From: Batkoa obscura
Taxonomy: Eukaryota > Entomophthoromycota > Entomophthoromycetes > Entomophthorales > Batkoaceae
Assembly: GCA_030770535.1 (NCBI GenBank)
Contig: JASVEC010000041.1
Span: forward strand, 275,360-339,359
Reading direction: 5' to 3'
DNA: 64,000 nt
A program made the translations under genes and the position numbers. The notes beneath the pieces were generated by a model. The model saw nothing but the letters and a program-made list of their open reading frames with translations, was not told the DNA's origin and made no database searches. The number at the start of each line of letters is the position of its first letter. Positions within the stretch are counted from its first letter, which is position 1. Below are positions 50,233 to 63,054 of the stretch, piece after piece.

Positions 50233-52594
50233 ATCGATTCTTTATAGAAATTAAATTTCGATTATGGATAGTAATAAAAAATTATTAAAAAAAGTAAATG
50301 TATTTAAAACGTTTAGATGAAAAAAATTATATAATGATCATAATGAAGAGTGAAATTTTATTTTTATTTTGTTAAAATACGAGAAGAATGTGTATTAAAC
50401 AATTTTAGATTAATTTTTAAAGTTTAGTTGATGATCAAATAGTAAAAATAAAATAATGTTAAATCAACTATTAAACCTAATCTTTAGATCAACACATCAA
50501 CTCAGAGTTTTAATACTATATATTAAAAATCTAATTAAGCTCTTATAGTTTAACTACCTTACTTAAGTTTAACCACCTAGGTACCTTATACGAAGAATGA
50601 TTTGGTAAATTCTTATAGATTAAGATGAAATCATAAAGAGCATTACTTACACATAATTTCAATCAAATTAACATTTTAAGTATCAAGTTTTTCAAGGAAA
50701 AAGGATCCAAATGATATAAAATTAATAGAAGTCATGATTCAATGAACAAAATCTTTTTGAAAAATTGGATATTCAAAGGGCTAACCTGCTTCAAACAAAC
50801 ATAAGAATTCAATTGAACTCTACAAAAGTATACAAGTAATAGAATACAAAAGCAATATGAATGAATTGAATTGATATCAAATAGAATTTACAATTAGTTA
50901 ATTGCTAATATTAATTAAAATAAACTAACATTGATGAATGGTAATTTACTGCAAGTTCTAAGTAAAATTAACCTCACAGGTATAAATTATTTTATTGCAC
51001 AAATTTAAATACAAATGCAAAATTAGTAAAATTATTAATAAAAATTGGTTGATATCTATACATGTAATACTTATATTATTGAATTTTTAGTTGTACAAGT
51101 TCATTTAATTAGCCAATAAAAATGAACAAATTTAAATAACTCAATCAACCAAGTAAATAACTAAGTTATGTTTTAACTAGTAAATTTGACTGCATAAAAT
51201 GGAGAAAATACAAATCTAGAATTTACTTATTATAATTGTTTTCATAGTTTTTAATCAATATGAATTTATATTAAAATGTTAGATTTATACTAATTTTTAT
51301 TATATGTTCTTTGATTAGTTGATTAACTGGTTAATAGTAATCTAACTCTTTGAGTTGAATTTAATACAAAAGTTATTAATTGGAATAGTAAATATTTGTC
51401 TAGAGATCTAAGGATAATAATTATTTTATTACGAGGTGTAGAATTATTATAGATTAAAGTTATTCAAATAATTAGATATCTTTAAAAATGATCTTATAAT
51501 TACTTGGGTTGTTTCTGCATGCTTTTACTTGTAGACAGATTGTTTCTAGAAAGTTATTCTGTGTTATGTTTATTAAAAGGTATAGTTTAAAAAGCCAATG
51601 ACACAGTATATAATTAGTGGACTATACCACAACAATCGTAACTGTTTAATACTATACAGGATTCCAGTCAGGTTGGATGTATTTGGTACTAAATAGAATG
51701 AACCATATTTTATAACCCTTTAAAATTTTTTTATTCAGTATGGGCACTAAAGTATAAACCAATTCTATGTAATCTGCACTTCAAAGATAACTTTACTCCT
51801 TTATACTAAAGCTTGCCTTTGGCCTGGATTTATCAATTTTCTCTCAAGGAACTAATAACTCAGTAAATTAAATAATAAATCTATAACTGGCTAACTATTC
51901 AATTCACTTTACGCTATGCTCTAGTATTAGTCAATAATAATTATTTCTTTTACAAGCCCAAATTCAAGTTTACAATTGTCTGCTGCTAAATTAGGTTTAC
52001 CTATTGTTAAGCTTCTTTAATCAAAGTGATGTTACTAGTAACAAATATATAAAATAACTAAAAGGATGAAATTTCAGTATTTTTAAAAAATATGAAGTTG
52101 AGTGTTTTAAGTTAATAATATTAATAGACATTTAAAAACTCAATATTAAAAATAAATTTATAAAATTCAACTTAATTTTTGTATCTTTCTTATTTTGCAT
52201 AACAACTTATGATTAGTATGCAAATTATTTCATTATTGTCTTTAATCTTTGTTGAGTACTATTCCTTCAATCCTAGTTATACATGAAGAAATTATCAAGA
52301 ATGAAAATTTGGTGGGTAATTTTATCAGTAATCCCATATCAGTTAATGATAGTTTCGTCCAATCATATTCGATGATTTTATATCTACTTTTTTTTGCCAA
52401 ACAAGATCAATCTAAGTTTATCTTGTTGTTGTTAGTTTAAGCAATTAATACATGAGGGTTTATATTTAAGCCAAGTTTTGAAAATGAAATTCAAAATTTT
52501 TAATCAATAAAATTTTCTCATTTTTTAAATAGTTTATTCGATTCAGATAGTCTAAATTTTGTTCATTTTTTATTTCAATTGATTATTATAGAAA
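50233..52594. other. gene-free AT-rich stretch
   Basis: About 2.4 kb with no foldback copy and no recognisable gene. A short ATG frame at 52210 has a signal-like start (MISMQIISLLSLIF) but stops after 25 codons. An overlapping frame to 52440 has no ATG; neither is called. Confidence 0.5.
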
Positions 52595-53531
52595 ATGGGT
52601 CTGAACTTTCTTCCTAAATTTAATTTCAAATCTCAGTTAACTAATTTTTTAAAATATCAACCTAAATCGAAGAAACTAATAAATAATTCGCCTATACTTA
52701 ATATTAAAGAAGGTAACAATGTTAAGGAAATGTTAACGAATAATATAGATGATGAGCTTAATTTTTTAATTAGAGAAACAAAAAAATTATCCATCAACTC
52801 AAGTGAATCCAACACTCAACAATATAAACTAGACCTTAATAAACAAACTACAAGCGACGACCATCAATCCTTAAAAGAAGATTTAAAAACATATAAAGCA
52901 TTAGATCCCAATAAATTATTGATAGTATTTGATCTTAACGGTGTATTAATGTAGGATTTTTTTATATCCTTTTACCTTATCAATTTATATAATTAACTTT
53001 ATTCTCTTTAGTTATCGTAAAAAAAAGAAAGTTATTACTTTACGTCCAGGATTAGAAGAATTATTAACCTATTGTCTAAAACATTATAATGTAGCTATAT
53101 GGAGCTCCGTGATGCCAAAGAATATGTTAAAAATATTGAAACAAATATTGCCCAATTATCAACAAAAACTAGTTTCCATATTTACCCGAGATCAATGTAC
53201 TTTAAATGGCTCTTATTATTCTAAATGTGAAACTATTAAAGATTTAAATAAATTATGGGAAGAATTAAATCAAAGAGAAGATGGAAAGAAAGTAGTTCAT
53301 AGTAGTAATACAATTATTGTAGACGATTCATTGATTAAATGTCAATTGCAACCAGATAATCAAATATTACCTGAGACTTTTGAGCTGGATGGGAAAAAGG
53401 ATGAGGAATTAATTTGGTTAAAGAAATACTTGATGTTTATTAACGAAGAGTTTTTAAAAGAGAAAAAGGAATTTGACGTGAAATGTTGGTTGATTTTAAA
53501 ACCTTTTCAAGAGTTTAAAAAATTAGAGTAA
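52595..53531 (+). CDS. FCP1/NIF-like HAD-fold protein with DLNGV motif, copy A
   Basis: Two exons (52595-52950, 53012-53531) give 291 residues. The N-terminal ~105 residues are hydrophilic and variable. The C-terminal part is a NIF/FCP1-homology HAD domain: KLLIVFDLNGVL (nucleophile D113), ITLRPGLEELL, YNVAIWSSVMP (motif II), KDLNKLWEEL and TIIVDDSLIKCQLQP (motif IV). Canonical FCP1/SCP phosphatases have DxDxT/V; here the second Asp, the general acid, is Asn (N115). The same DLNG form is known from a subgroup of plant and fungal FCP1-like proteins. Activity is therefore uncertain and a reduced-activity or non-catalytic role is possible. The next gene is its tandem duplicate, sharing the intron position just after the nucleophile motif. 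Confidence 0.85.
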
Positions 53532-53833
53532 AATGAATAGATTTAATTAAATAAATATGAATGTTTTATAATTAATAATTAATTATTATTTAGTGTTTTT
53601 CATTTAATTTTATTTAAATATTAATATTTTTCAAATTTAAAATAAACAAAGATTATTGGTTAATAGAAAGTTAAGTGAATTTTATATTCTATTCAATTAA
53701 TTTTTCCTTGAAAACTCAAGTTCAGTTTTATAAACTATTAAATTTATAAAAACCCGTTCTTTTTATCATTCAGTTTACTATTTCCAACCTCGTTAGAAAT
53801 TTAGAGTTTAAAAGAGTATACAAAAATATCATT
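53532..53833. other. spacer between the two FCP1-like genes
   Basis: About 300 bp of A/T-rich sequence. No motif or repeat is seen. Confidence 0.5.
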
Positions 53834-55069
53834 ATGAAACAGTCAAATTATAGCAACTACCACAGCCCTATTAATAACACTGATGGAAGGATAAATCAAA
53901 ATTTTATTGATATGAGTGATGTTATACCAATAAACCTTGATGAAAGACATAACTATAACAATAATAACAATAATAACAATAATAGATATAGAAAAGGCAA
54001 AGAACATAAAAGGTATAGAACTAGCAGGTATATGGAAGACAGAGATTATTATAATAATAGATATAAGGAGGAAAGAGATAGAGATAATAATAGGTATAAA
54101 GAGAGTAGAAGTCATTATTCTAATCGACATAGGGAGGATAGGAATTACAACATTAGTAGATACAGAGAAGATAGGAATCGCAGCGTTTATAGATATAGAG
54201 AGGATAATAATAAAAGTTTAAGTGCCAATCAAAGGAGAAGAGTGAATAATAGCCAAGTTTTAAATAAAGAACAAACTTCTGATGATAAAAAACAAGGTAA
54301 AATAAGAATAAAAATGATAACATTCATAAAATAATAAGTTCAAAATAGGTTTTCAAGTGAATATAAATGAAAGAGATGGAGATTATTGGAAATTAAAAGA
54401 AGAGTTAACAACTTATAAATCAGTAGATAGAAACAAACTAGTAGTGGTATTTGATTTAAATGGTGTTTTAATGTAAATTTTTTTATTTAACTTTTATTTA
54501 TTAATTAATTTAATCTCTTTAGTCGACGTACATCTAAAGATAAAAGAGTTATATTACGACCATGGTTACAAGCATTATTAGATTATTGTGATCAAAATTA
54601 TAATGTAATATTTTGGAGTTCAGTAATGCCTGCATCTATGCTCCAAATTTTAATTAAAATATTACCCAATTATAAACAAAAATTAGTACGAATATATACG
54701 AGAAATCATTGTACATTATCAGGACGATATAATTCAAAATGCGATACTATCAAAAACTTAGAAAAATTATGGGAAGATTTAAATTTTGAGTTTAATGATA
54801 AGAATTTATTTAATGACAAAAATACCATTATTGTAGATGATTCAATTATTAAATGTAAATTGCAACCTAATAATCAAATTGTACCGGATATTTATCAAAG
54901 AGACATAGCTGGAGAACAAGATACCGAATTACATTATCTAAAACATTATTTAAATTATGTTAATGAAGAATATCACAAGAATGTAAAGTTATTTGATGTT
55001 AAAAAAATTATTAAACAAGTGCCATTTGCTAATTTTAAAGAGTTATGTCAAGATACTAATGATCTTTAA
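53834..55069 (+). CDS. FCP1/NIF-like HAD-fold protein with DLNGV motif, copy B
   Basis: Three exons (53834-54296, 54349-54472, 54523-55069) give 377 residues. The first ~154 residues are unlike copy A: Asn run, then Arg/Tyr/Glu/Asp repeats (NRYKESR, NRHREDR, SRYREDR, YRYRED), a basic low-complexity region of the kind found in RNA-associated proteins. The HAD part matches copy A: LVVVFDLNGVL (nucleophile D190, Asn192 in place of the acid Asp), ILRPWLQALL, YNVIFWSSVMP, RNHCTLSGRYNSKCDTIKNL, KLWEDL and TIIVDDSIIKCKLQP. The intron after the nucleophile motif is at the same codon and phase as in copy A, which shows tandem duplication. An RNA-linked role is inferred only from the N-terminal composition. 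Confidence 0.85.
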
Positions 55070-55774
55070 GTTTTCAATCTAATACTTGAGTTTGAATTTT
55101 AAATTGTTGGATTTTTATTCTAGACAGAAAATTTTATTAATATTTATTTTACAATATATAAATAAATAATAGTTTAATTAAATATTTTATATTTTTTTTA
55201 TATTTAACATATAGGGCTGTTTTTTTAGTTTGATTATTTTTCCATTTTTTAAGCGCTATTTGAGTAGAAAGATTGTAGTAAAATTCTTAAACAAAAAAAC
55301 ACATCCCCATATCATTTTATCGTTTTTATTGTTATTACTATTAATATTTTTCATTCTTCTTTTAAACCAATTAAATAAATTAATTTTTGGCACATTAAAT
55401 TTCGGCAACTTGATTCGAATATTAAAAGGTCAATAAGGGTTAAATTTTTAAGAATTTAGCATGAATTTTTTAAAAAAATAGTAAAATAGGTGGTGTTGAT
55501 AATAAATAACCAAGGAAAGTTTTAATTTGATAAACCATGATGATAGCCAATAAAATCCTTCAATTTATAGCAAATGTTGCCCAAAACGATATATCCCTTA
55601 ATAAAGATTAGCTTTTTTTAATTAGAATTAGAAACTTTTACTTTACAATTTGTTCGTTATCTATTAAGGGTTCTAGATAACATAAATCAAATAGACTATA
55701 AAAAAAATACCAAAATTAATAAAACTTAATTATCTTTAGTCCCTTATCAATTACATATAAAAAGAATAAGAATA
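55070..55774. other. spacer with one foldback copy
   Basis: About 700 bp between copy B and the PAQR gene. It holds a reversed foldback element (55213-55308). A TATAAAAA lies at 55755. Confidence 0.55.
55213..55308 (-). mobile_element. foldback MITE-like element, copy 15
   Basis: Reverse orientation, AGGGCTGT to ACATCCCC, with AAGCGCTATTTGAGTAGAAA in the centre. Confidence 0.85.
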
Positions 55775-55932
55775 ATGGTAAACTTCTTTAAGGTGAATTC
55801 TAACTAGTTTCTAATTACTGGAATAAAAATTAGGCAAAAAAAGGCAGCAACAATTTAAAAAGGCGTAAACAACCAGAACAAAGTACTAAAGTACATCAAC
55901 CTTCTGGTAAATCCAACGACGAAGATATCAAT

Positions 55933-57227
55933 ATGGAGATCAGCACCCCAGATTTACAAGATATTACCAATATGGTCGAAGAAGTAAAACCATTATTGAA
56001 GAAAAAATTTGATCAATTATTATGTAATTTCCAAGAACTTCCAGCTTGGGCACAAGACAATATCTATATCCATACTGGTTATCGAGTACCAACTGAATCT
56101 TATAAAGGATGTTGGAAATCTTTGCTATATCTCCATAATGAAACTGGCAATGTCTATAGTCATTTATTAGGAGCTATTGCTTTTTTAATTCTTGGTTTGA
56201 TTACCTCCTATTATCTTTATTCAACTGGTTCAGCTCAATGGTCTGATTATTTTGTTATTTATGCATTTATTGCTACCGCTATTTTTTGTTTGGTTTCTTC
56301 TGCTCTCTTCCATCTTTTTTGTTGTCACTCAGAATCAGTAAGTTCTTGGATTTTTTTTAATCTTTGTAATTGTTTGATTAATGCTTTTTTAGCATTCAAA
56401 AGCGTGGAATAAGTGTGATTATATTGGAATTGTATTTTTAATTGTGTAAGTAGACAAAATATTATTAGTATTATTCATTTATTAATTTATTTCATAATTA
56501 GTGGTTCTTTTATACCAGCAGTTTATTTTGGTAAGCATCTATAAAAAATTTATTAGTAGTAAATTAACAATTCAAAACTAGGCTTTTATTGTGAAAATGA
56601 TTTAAAATTAATATATTTATCGAGTATTATTATATTGGGAATAGCTACAGTAAGTTTATATAATTATTTGTTCTAACTTGCAAGATATTGATATTATTAT
56701 TAGATTTGTGTCTCAATGAGTGATAAATTAAGTGAACCAGGATATAGGTTTCATCGTCTTACTTTATTTATGGGTTTAGGTTTATCTGGTCTAATACCTT
56801 TATCCCATTCAATTGTCAGAGCTGGAGTAAGTAACATTATTAATAATATATATGATATACTTATTGATTTATATAGATTAGTCATAGTTTCCATTCATTA
56901 TCATTAAATTGGATGACTTTAATGGGAGCCATGTATATAACTGGGGCTTTAATTTATGGATTTAGGTAATTTAACTCAATGAAATACGAAGTATAGTACT
57001 AATAATAAATTTAACAGAATTCCGGAAAGATGGTATCCAGGGAAATTTGATTTTTGGGTAAATATTGTTATTGGATTTTAGTAATTGTAAAATTGACAAT
57101 TAAATTTTAGGGACATTCGCATCAAATTTGGCATCTTTTTGTAGTTGCAGCAGCAGTTTTTCACTATGTTGGTGTACTCAAAGCTTTCCATTTTCATCAT
57201 TCAGGTACTTATACCTGCCAGATTTAA
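55933..57227 (+). CDS. PAQR/Izh-family seven-helix membrane receptor
   Basis: Eight exons (55933-56337, 56393-56445, 56502-56530, 56582-56649, 56704-56826, 56877-56965, 57018-57057, 57111-57227) give 307 residues. The family signature is clear: LPAWAQDNIYIHTGYR, HNETGNVYSHLLGA, SSALFHLFCCHSE, DYIGIVFLIVGSFIPAVYF, then RIPERWYPGKFDFWGHSHQI and WHLFVVAAAVFHY. The three zinc ligands expected from adiponectin receptors (His in SALFH, and two His in GHSHQIWH) are present. Fungal members (Izh1-4) act in sterol/zinc balance and as membrane progestin-type receptors with ceramidase-like folds. The frame is open upstream to a 3' splice-like site at 55833, and a mini-exon at 55775-55792 (ATG GTA AAC...) would add 39 residues; that longer start is a real alternative. 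Confidence 0.9.
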
Positions 57228-57758
57228 TCCCTTATTAACCAATTAATATATGATATCTTCTTATTATACCTATGAATTGTTTTAATAATTTCGTATCCCA
57301 AAATGTTTTTATTACAAAAATAATGACCTTGTATTTTTATAATTTTAAATAAATAGGAATAGAATAAACACTATTTAATATGAAATAATTATCATTGATT
57401 GGAATTATTAATGCGAGGATGAGTTTATTTAGAAAAACATAACTTTTATATTATTATCTAAAATAAAGAATTGATATAGTGTATTAGCATACACTATAAC
57501 TTCTATGTAAGTTAAATTAGCAAAGTAAATATATTAATTAAGTTACTAGCAAGTAAATAGCTTAAAAATAATAATACAAATATATTAACACGAATATAAA
57601 AATAACAAATTACATAAAAGCAAGTAGTTTTGAAACAATTTTAATAGCAATAAATTTACAAGGTTACTGAAGTAAAAGGTTTTACTCCAAAAAGTGGAGT
57701 AAACGTAAAGACAAGAAACGATAAATGAAGCAATTGGAAAAAATACAATTTAATAGGA
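57228..57758. other. spacer between convergent PAQR and Rcf2 genes
   Basis: About 530 bp receiving two 3' ends. No repeat or gene is seen. A small inverted repeat (AAGTAAAAGGTTTTACTCC) near 57670-57690 could be a 3'-end hairpin. Confidence 0.5.
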
Positions 57759-58412
57759 TTAATCTGAATTACGACGTGAACTATTATGACTTGAGCCTGA
57801 AGAAATAGCAGCAACAGCACCTAAAGAAGCCAACGTAATTCCTTGGGCATACATTCTAGCTTCCACCAATTTTTGTTGAACAGTTAAATATCTAATATAA
57901 AGTTAATAAATATTCTTAAAGCTAATTCGATAATAGTAACTTACTTTTTACGATATAAATAAATACCAGCACCAGTCATACCAATAACCCAAGAAGCACC
58001 TAAAAGATGGTAACGATAATCAGCTACAAAATCTTGGAATTTCTGTGTAGATGTTAGTGGGGTAGTATCCACAACTTTTTCCTCATCTTGAAGGTAATCA
58101 GGTACAAGATGAGCGTGGGACTTACGATCATATTCTATTAAAGCATGTTCACCAAAAACTACAAAACCAGCTGTTGTCACTAGAAAAATAAAAACATAAG
58201 TTAAGTTTTGAGTCATAATCAAAATGGGACTTACTTGAGGAGATAAAGAAGGCTTTAGTTGGTAAACGCATGTATTTGGCTTTACTTGAGTATTTACTAA
58301 ATAATAAAGTCAATGTTGTTGCACCTACAAAAAAGAGGGCTCCACCCTTTATACCAGCAGTAGTAAAGATACTATTGGCATCGTCTAATTGTTTTTCGCT
58401 GATAATTTTCAT
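57759..58412 (-). CDS. respiratory supercomplex factor Rcf2-like (HIG1 domain) protein
   Basis: Three exons (58412-58235, 58179-57945, 57891-57759) give 181 residues. The N-terminal half has two hydrophobic segments (GALFFVGATTLTLLF and TTAGFVVFGEHAL). A charged linker follows, then the HIG1-type end: HLLGASWVIGMTGAGIYLYR, KKYLTVQQKLVEARMYAQG and ITLASLGAVAA. The QxxxEARMYAQG block is the HIG1/Rcf motif. Rcf2 associates with complexes III and IV in the mitochondrial inner membrane and modulates supercomplex assembly and oxidase activity. The four-segment order fits Rcf2 rather than the shorter Rcf1. The C-terminal tail is Ser/Asn/Arg-rich. Confidence 0.87.
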
Positions 58413-59917
58413 AATAGATAATTAAAATAAGTTATTGAAATTTATTTGTTGATATATGTTAATAAGCAACTAAAAAGCAGTCAACTTTGCTTATATATTG
58501 GCTAAAAAAAAATTTTTTTTAGATTATTAATAGAAAATGACACAATAAAACAATCAGTTTTATTTTGGAGATTTCTAAATTTGGTAAAATTGGGGTTTTG
58601 GAGATGAGTTTTTTATCGAATGTTTTGTCATTTCTAAAAAAATTAGCCAGAAAATTAGAATTTTCGATGGCGAAGTGAGACTGCGTTTTTATTCACTCTA
58701 TATGTAGTAAATCTTTATTAACCAATAAATAAAGATGGATAGTTCTAGCTTGATTTTTTAAGAATGGTTGAATGTATCGGAATTTTAATAACTTTTAAAA
58801 ACACTAAAAAATAAAAAAATGGAATTAAAAAATAGTATTATTGCTATTATCTATCTTCAACTCTTGCTAGTAGATGATATTTTCTTTGTAATGAAATAAT
58901 ATTAAGATACTAAGTTTTGTTGTTTTATCTCATTATGATCTTCTAACTATGGATAAAGTCAATTGACTTGGGTAAATGAAAAAACGATTAGTTCTTGTGA
59001 GTCATCCAAAAGGTTTGAATTTAAAGAATAAATTTACGGGTATAATAAAATAGTTATTTTAATATATTAAAGTTACTTAAATTATTGATTTTAATAGTCA
59101 GGATGTTAAAAATAGCCTGAGTTGTTTTCATTTTAAAATAATATTAAAATAGTTTATCAATTTTCCTTTAATAAAGCGCGCTGACTTTCTAGGTTAAGGA
59201 TCAAAAAATAGTTTACAAAATCTCTAATTAAAGAATGTTACATACCTGGTTATTATTATTGATAAATTGCTGTTACTTTTGAAATTCTATAGTCTGTTTA
59301 AATTATTTACTTTATTTCAAATACTGTTATGAACTATAATAACTGAGTTTTAATTTAAGCTAATCAAATGTACATTTCTGTCTTTGATCTACTAATAAAT
59401 TAGCATACTAAAGGGGACTTTATTTGTACTTTTCTTTTCTTGAAGACTCACAATGTAGTTGAAAATAATAATAGTCATGATGTTTTGAACTGCTCTAAAC
59501 TAATATTATTTGAATGTTTTTGGTTTTTTAATGTTTTTTTATAACAATGCTCAACATTATATAATACTATTATCTCATCTAGTAATATAAATTTAAAGTT
59601 TCAAATACTTATTAAATATTATCTAAAGCTCATTGAGTAAACATCAATAAAAAATTTTAAAACTATAATTCAAATATCATGACAACTATTTCTTACTATC
59701 AATTTTATAGTTTTACTATTCTTATGAGTATTTGCCAAACAAAATTTTAATGTAGTTTGATGAATAAACGGATGTCTACAATTAATATTTTATGTTGATT
59801 AAGGATTTTGTATGATGTTGCTTATGGTATTAAAAGATTAGACTTGAAACACTGTGACAGTTTGAATCAGGAGTCTATAAGAATTTAAAAATAAATTAAC
59901 TTATAAATATTTATATT

Positions 59918-60250
59918 TTAAACAATTGTTGATATTAAAAGCAATAAACAAATCTCATAAACCGAACCCTTGGAGTAATACTTGAACTTGTTTGGATTGA
60001 AATCGGGTATGATATAGTTTCTATATGAAAAAAAGTCAAAAATAAGAATAGTAGTAAAAATAGGTCTACCCAATAACGGATATTTAGTTATTATAACTTC
60101 AATCTTGCTAAAAAAAACCACCATACTACTTTGTATTGGGCCATAGACCTCAGCCTTTAAATTAGTATCTATATTTCTATCTCGATAAGCTAAACAATAG
60201 GACGTGTTCATAACTAAATCTTTAAAAATGTAAAAAATGATAATAGCCAT
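59918..60250 (-). other. possible gene fragment (110 codons)
   Basis: An ATG-initiated frame whose residue mix is more protein-like than random A/T-rich frames (NTSYCLAYRDRNID, YPLLGRPIFTTILIFDFF). It has no recognised domain, no signal peptide at the start and no TATA box at the usual distance. It may be a remnant of an orphan gene or chance; listed so that it can be tested. Confidence 0.2.
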
Positions 60251-61218
60251 CGGCTGATAGTGGGAGTTCCTATGACTTATATTTGTATAAGGATATTAGC
60301 CAGGCTTAAGGTTAACAAATTGAATATTTTTTAACTTTAAATAACAGAAATAGTGTATCTATTAAATTTTCTTATTTGTTATTGTTTATTAAACTAAAAT
60401 TGGTATTGGTTAAGTCTAACCCTTAGTCTTTGATTATCTAAATTATCAAAGAGTTTTATTATATGCCCATACTTGTTCAAAATTTTGAGCGTTAGGAATT
60501 TAATCTCTTACAATGTTTGTGACTTGCTATCTACTAAGTGTAAAATTAGCCCCCTCAATGAGTATAACGTAATGGGAGAGCCAAAGTTGTGGTCAGTATT
60601 GTTTTGACGATTTATTTTATGACTACCTACTCCATAAATTAATTAATTCAATTTAAAAGATCAAAAATTTTAATCTTCTCTGATACAAAATAACATTTAA
60701 ACTTACTATTTATTCTCATTCTAGACAAATAAAAAGGCTCCTATTTGTCGAATCTTTATCATTTTATGGTTTCCGAAAAATATGTTGAATGATAATTGAC
60801 ATCAGATTATTTGTATTCTAGTTGAAATTGATCTTTAAATCAAAGTTTAGAAAGATTATTATCATAATAAATGTAAGTGTTGAAAATTTTGAAGATATAG
60901 TTTAGAGACCAACTCTTTATTAAAGAAATGATGTAAATTTTTCTCCATGTAAAAAGATATTCCACCCGATAATCTTGATACAAAAAGTGATATGGTACGT
61001 TTTGAAACTCTATATATCAACTTTTCGGCGGGTCACTTTTCCATTTATTTCATAATTAGATGACTTATTTATCTGCCATATCTTAAACTATGATTCGGGA
61101 TCGAGTGCTTTGAAGATTCTGTACTGATTAAGGTCATTATATACTAGCACCAAATCGATAATATAATCAAAGCCCAGCTATGGAAGAATAATTTTAGCAA
61201 AAAATCAAAATAGGTTAT

Positions 61219-61315
61219 GGGAGTGTTTTTTTTTGACTTTACTTTTTCCATTTTTTAAGCACTATTTGAGTGGAAAGATTATTAGCAAAATTTCTAAACA
61301 GAGAAGTATATCCCC
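61219..61315 (-). mobile_element. foldback MITE-like element, copy 16
   Basis: Reverse orientation, GGGAGTGT to TATCCCC, with AAGCACTATTTGAGTGGAAA in the centre. Confidence 0.85.
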
Positions 61316-61641
61316 TATATGATTTAAATATAGTTTACAATTACTCAAACTAAGTTAAACTTAATTTTTTGTTATTTTATTGGCTATAACTAAAATGCTT
61401 TAGTATAAATAAATAAAGCTTGATATTATTCCTCATATATCAAAAATAAACTAATTTTAAAAGCTTTTGCAATGTAATCATATAAATATTATTATTAAAT
61501 AATGGCTTAATACTATTAATTTAAAACCATTGCTTTATATATTTTGCTTAATCTAATAAATTATATTAGTACTTTTAGTTATTGCTTTATTTAAATATGT
61601 ATTTTGTTTTTTATATTATAGTTTTGTTTAAATCTAGATAT

Positions 61642-61739
61642 GAGGATGTTTTTTTGGCTTCATTATTTTTTCCATCTTTTAAGCACTATTTGAATGGAAA
61701 AACTATTAGTAAAATTCTTAAATACAAAAATACATCCCC
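61642..61739 (-). mobile_element. foldback MITE-like element, copy 17
   Basis: Reverse orientation, GAGGATGTTTTTTTGGCTTC to ACATCCCC, flanked by ATAT on both sides. Confidence 0.88.
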
Positions 61740-61799
61740 ATATGTAGTTTATTAGAACAACTAAATGTTTTGTAATAACAAAATATTCTATCGTCAACA

Positions 61800-62570
61800 G
61801 AAAAGTCATTCATTCACGTTAATTTTGTTTTTACTTTGATCAATAGATGGAGTAACAAATTCCTTAAACAATTTCAAACATTTAAATAATTTGCTTCAAT
61901 TGTTAAAGTTCTCCATATAGCATTCTTTTATCTTTTCTTTTTTCTGTAGATTAAATTTATATATTACTGTCTGTTTTTTAAGAGATCTATCGTGCTCTGC
62001 TGCACACTTTAGATCCTCGCTTATTTTTGTTTTATAGAATATAGGATACGAGCTATTCATTGAAATACAAGGAAACGTATACTCATTTAGCTCCTGTAGA
62101 TTAAGCTTTTGAAATATTTTATTATACTGAAATGGAGCAATAATATCAGTAATTGGTTGAGCCTTGGAACTATCACTGTCCTCGAGGTATAGTTTATTTC
62201 GTTGAAGGAATACTAAATGATCACTATAGCTATTTATAATTCAACCATTTACTTTAGTGGGTTTCATACATCCATTTATTAGAAGTGGGATATGTCTTTA
62301 TAAAAAAAATAAGCTTATCTTGCTTTTTATAACTTATAACCTGCAATACAACCTTTCCGACATAGTCAAGGTAGCGCTTTTTGGTTTTTGATAAATGTAT
62401 CATAAAAAATAAGGCATACAGGTTTCATCATAATAATTGTCTTTTCTATGACTTAAAGCGCCTTTTGGTATATCATTTAAAGTTATACCATCAACTGTTC
62501 CTCCAAAAAAATCTATCTCACTCTGCTCTTTAATAGTGATATAATGATATTTTAAATGTTCATTAATTCA
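61800..62570 (-). pseudogene. decayed reading frame of unknown family
   Basis: Minus-strand sequence between two foldback copies reads as protein-like blocks (for example FFGGTVDGITLNDIPKGALS, AQPITDIIAPFQYNKIF, TFPCISMNSSYPIFY) separated by several breaks. Composition differs from surrounding A/T noise. The family was not recognised; it could be a lost orphan gene or the remains of a mobile-element protein. Edges are approximate. Confidence 0.3.
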
Positions 62571-62579
62571 GTCATTATT

Positions 62580-62673
62580 AGGAGTATTTTTTTGACTTTA
62601 TTATTTTTTCCATTTTTTAAGCGTTATTTAAGCGGAAAATTAGTGAAATTCTTAAACACAAAAATACATCCCC
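62580..62673 (-). mobile_element. foldback MITE-like element, copy 18
   Basis: Reverse orientation, AGGAGTAT to ACATCCCC, with ATTA on both flanks. This is the one copy where the flank is not ATAT-like and so may show a real target duplication. Confidence 0.85.
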
Positions 62674-62911
62674 ATTAGAATCTTTGTCTATAATGTTACT
62701 TCTTCCTATACCCTACATTTTTTATTAAACTTAATATTAAAAATTACAAAATTCAACCTAAATTTATACTTAATTTTGAATTATTAATGAAATATTCTAA
62801 ATATTAATAATATAAAGATACTTTTTTATTAGAATAATATTTAAAAAAACAATAGGCGGGACTCAACAGATATTGTTAAAAAAAATCATAAAATGAATAA
62901 TTAATCCATAT

Positions 62912-63009
62912 GAGGATGTATTTCTATGTTTAAGAATTTTGCTAATAATTTTTCCTCTCAAATAGCACTTAAAAAATGAAAAAATAATGAAGCCAAAAAA
63001 AACACCCCC
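62912..63009 (+). mobile_element. foldback MITE-like element, copy 19
   Basis: Forward orientation, GAGGATGTATTTC to AACACCCCC, flanked by ATAT on both sides. Confidence 0.86.
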
Positions 63010-63054
63010 ATATGTAGTTTTTAATGTTTAAGGTTTATTTCTAAAAATAATAAT

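Noticed and set aside
52210-52440. Signal-like ATG start and overlapping frame
   Set aside because: The ATG frame stops after 25 codons and the longer frame lacks an ATG; no splice pair joins them cleanly.
53843-54221. Opposite-strand and alternative frames over the head of FCP1-like copy B
   Set aside because: Shadows of the AAT/AGA/GAT repeats of the real gene.
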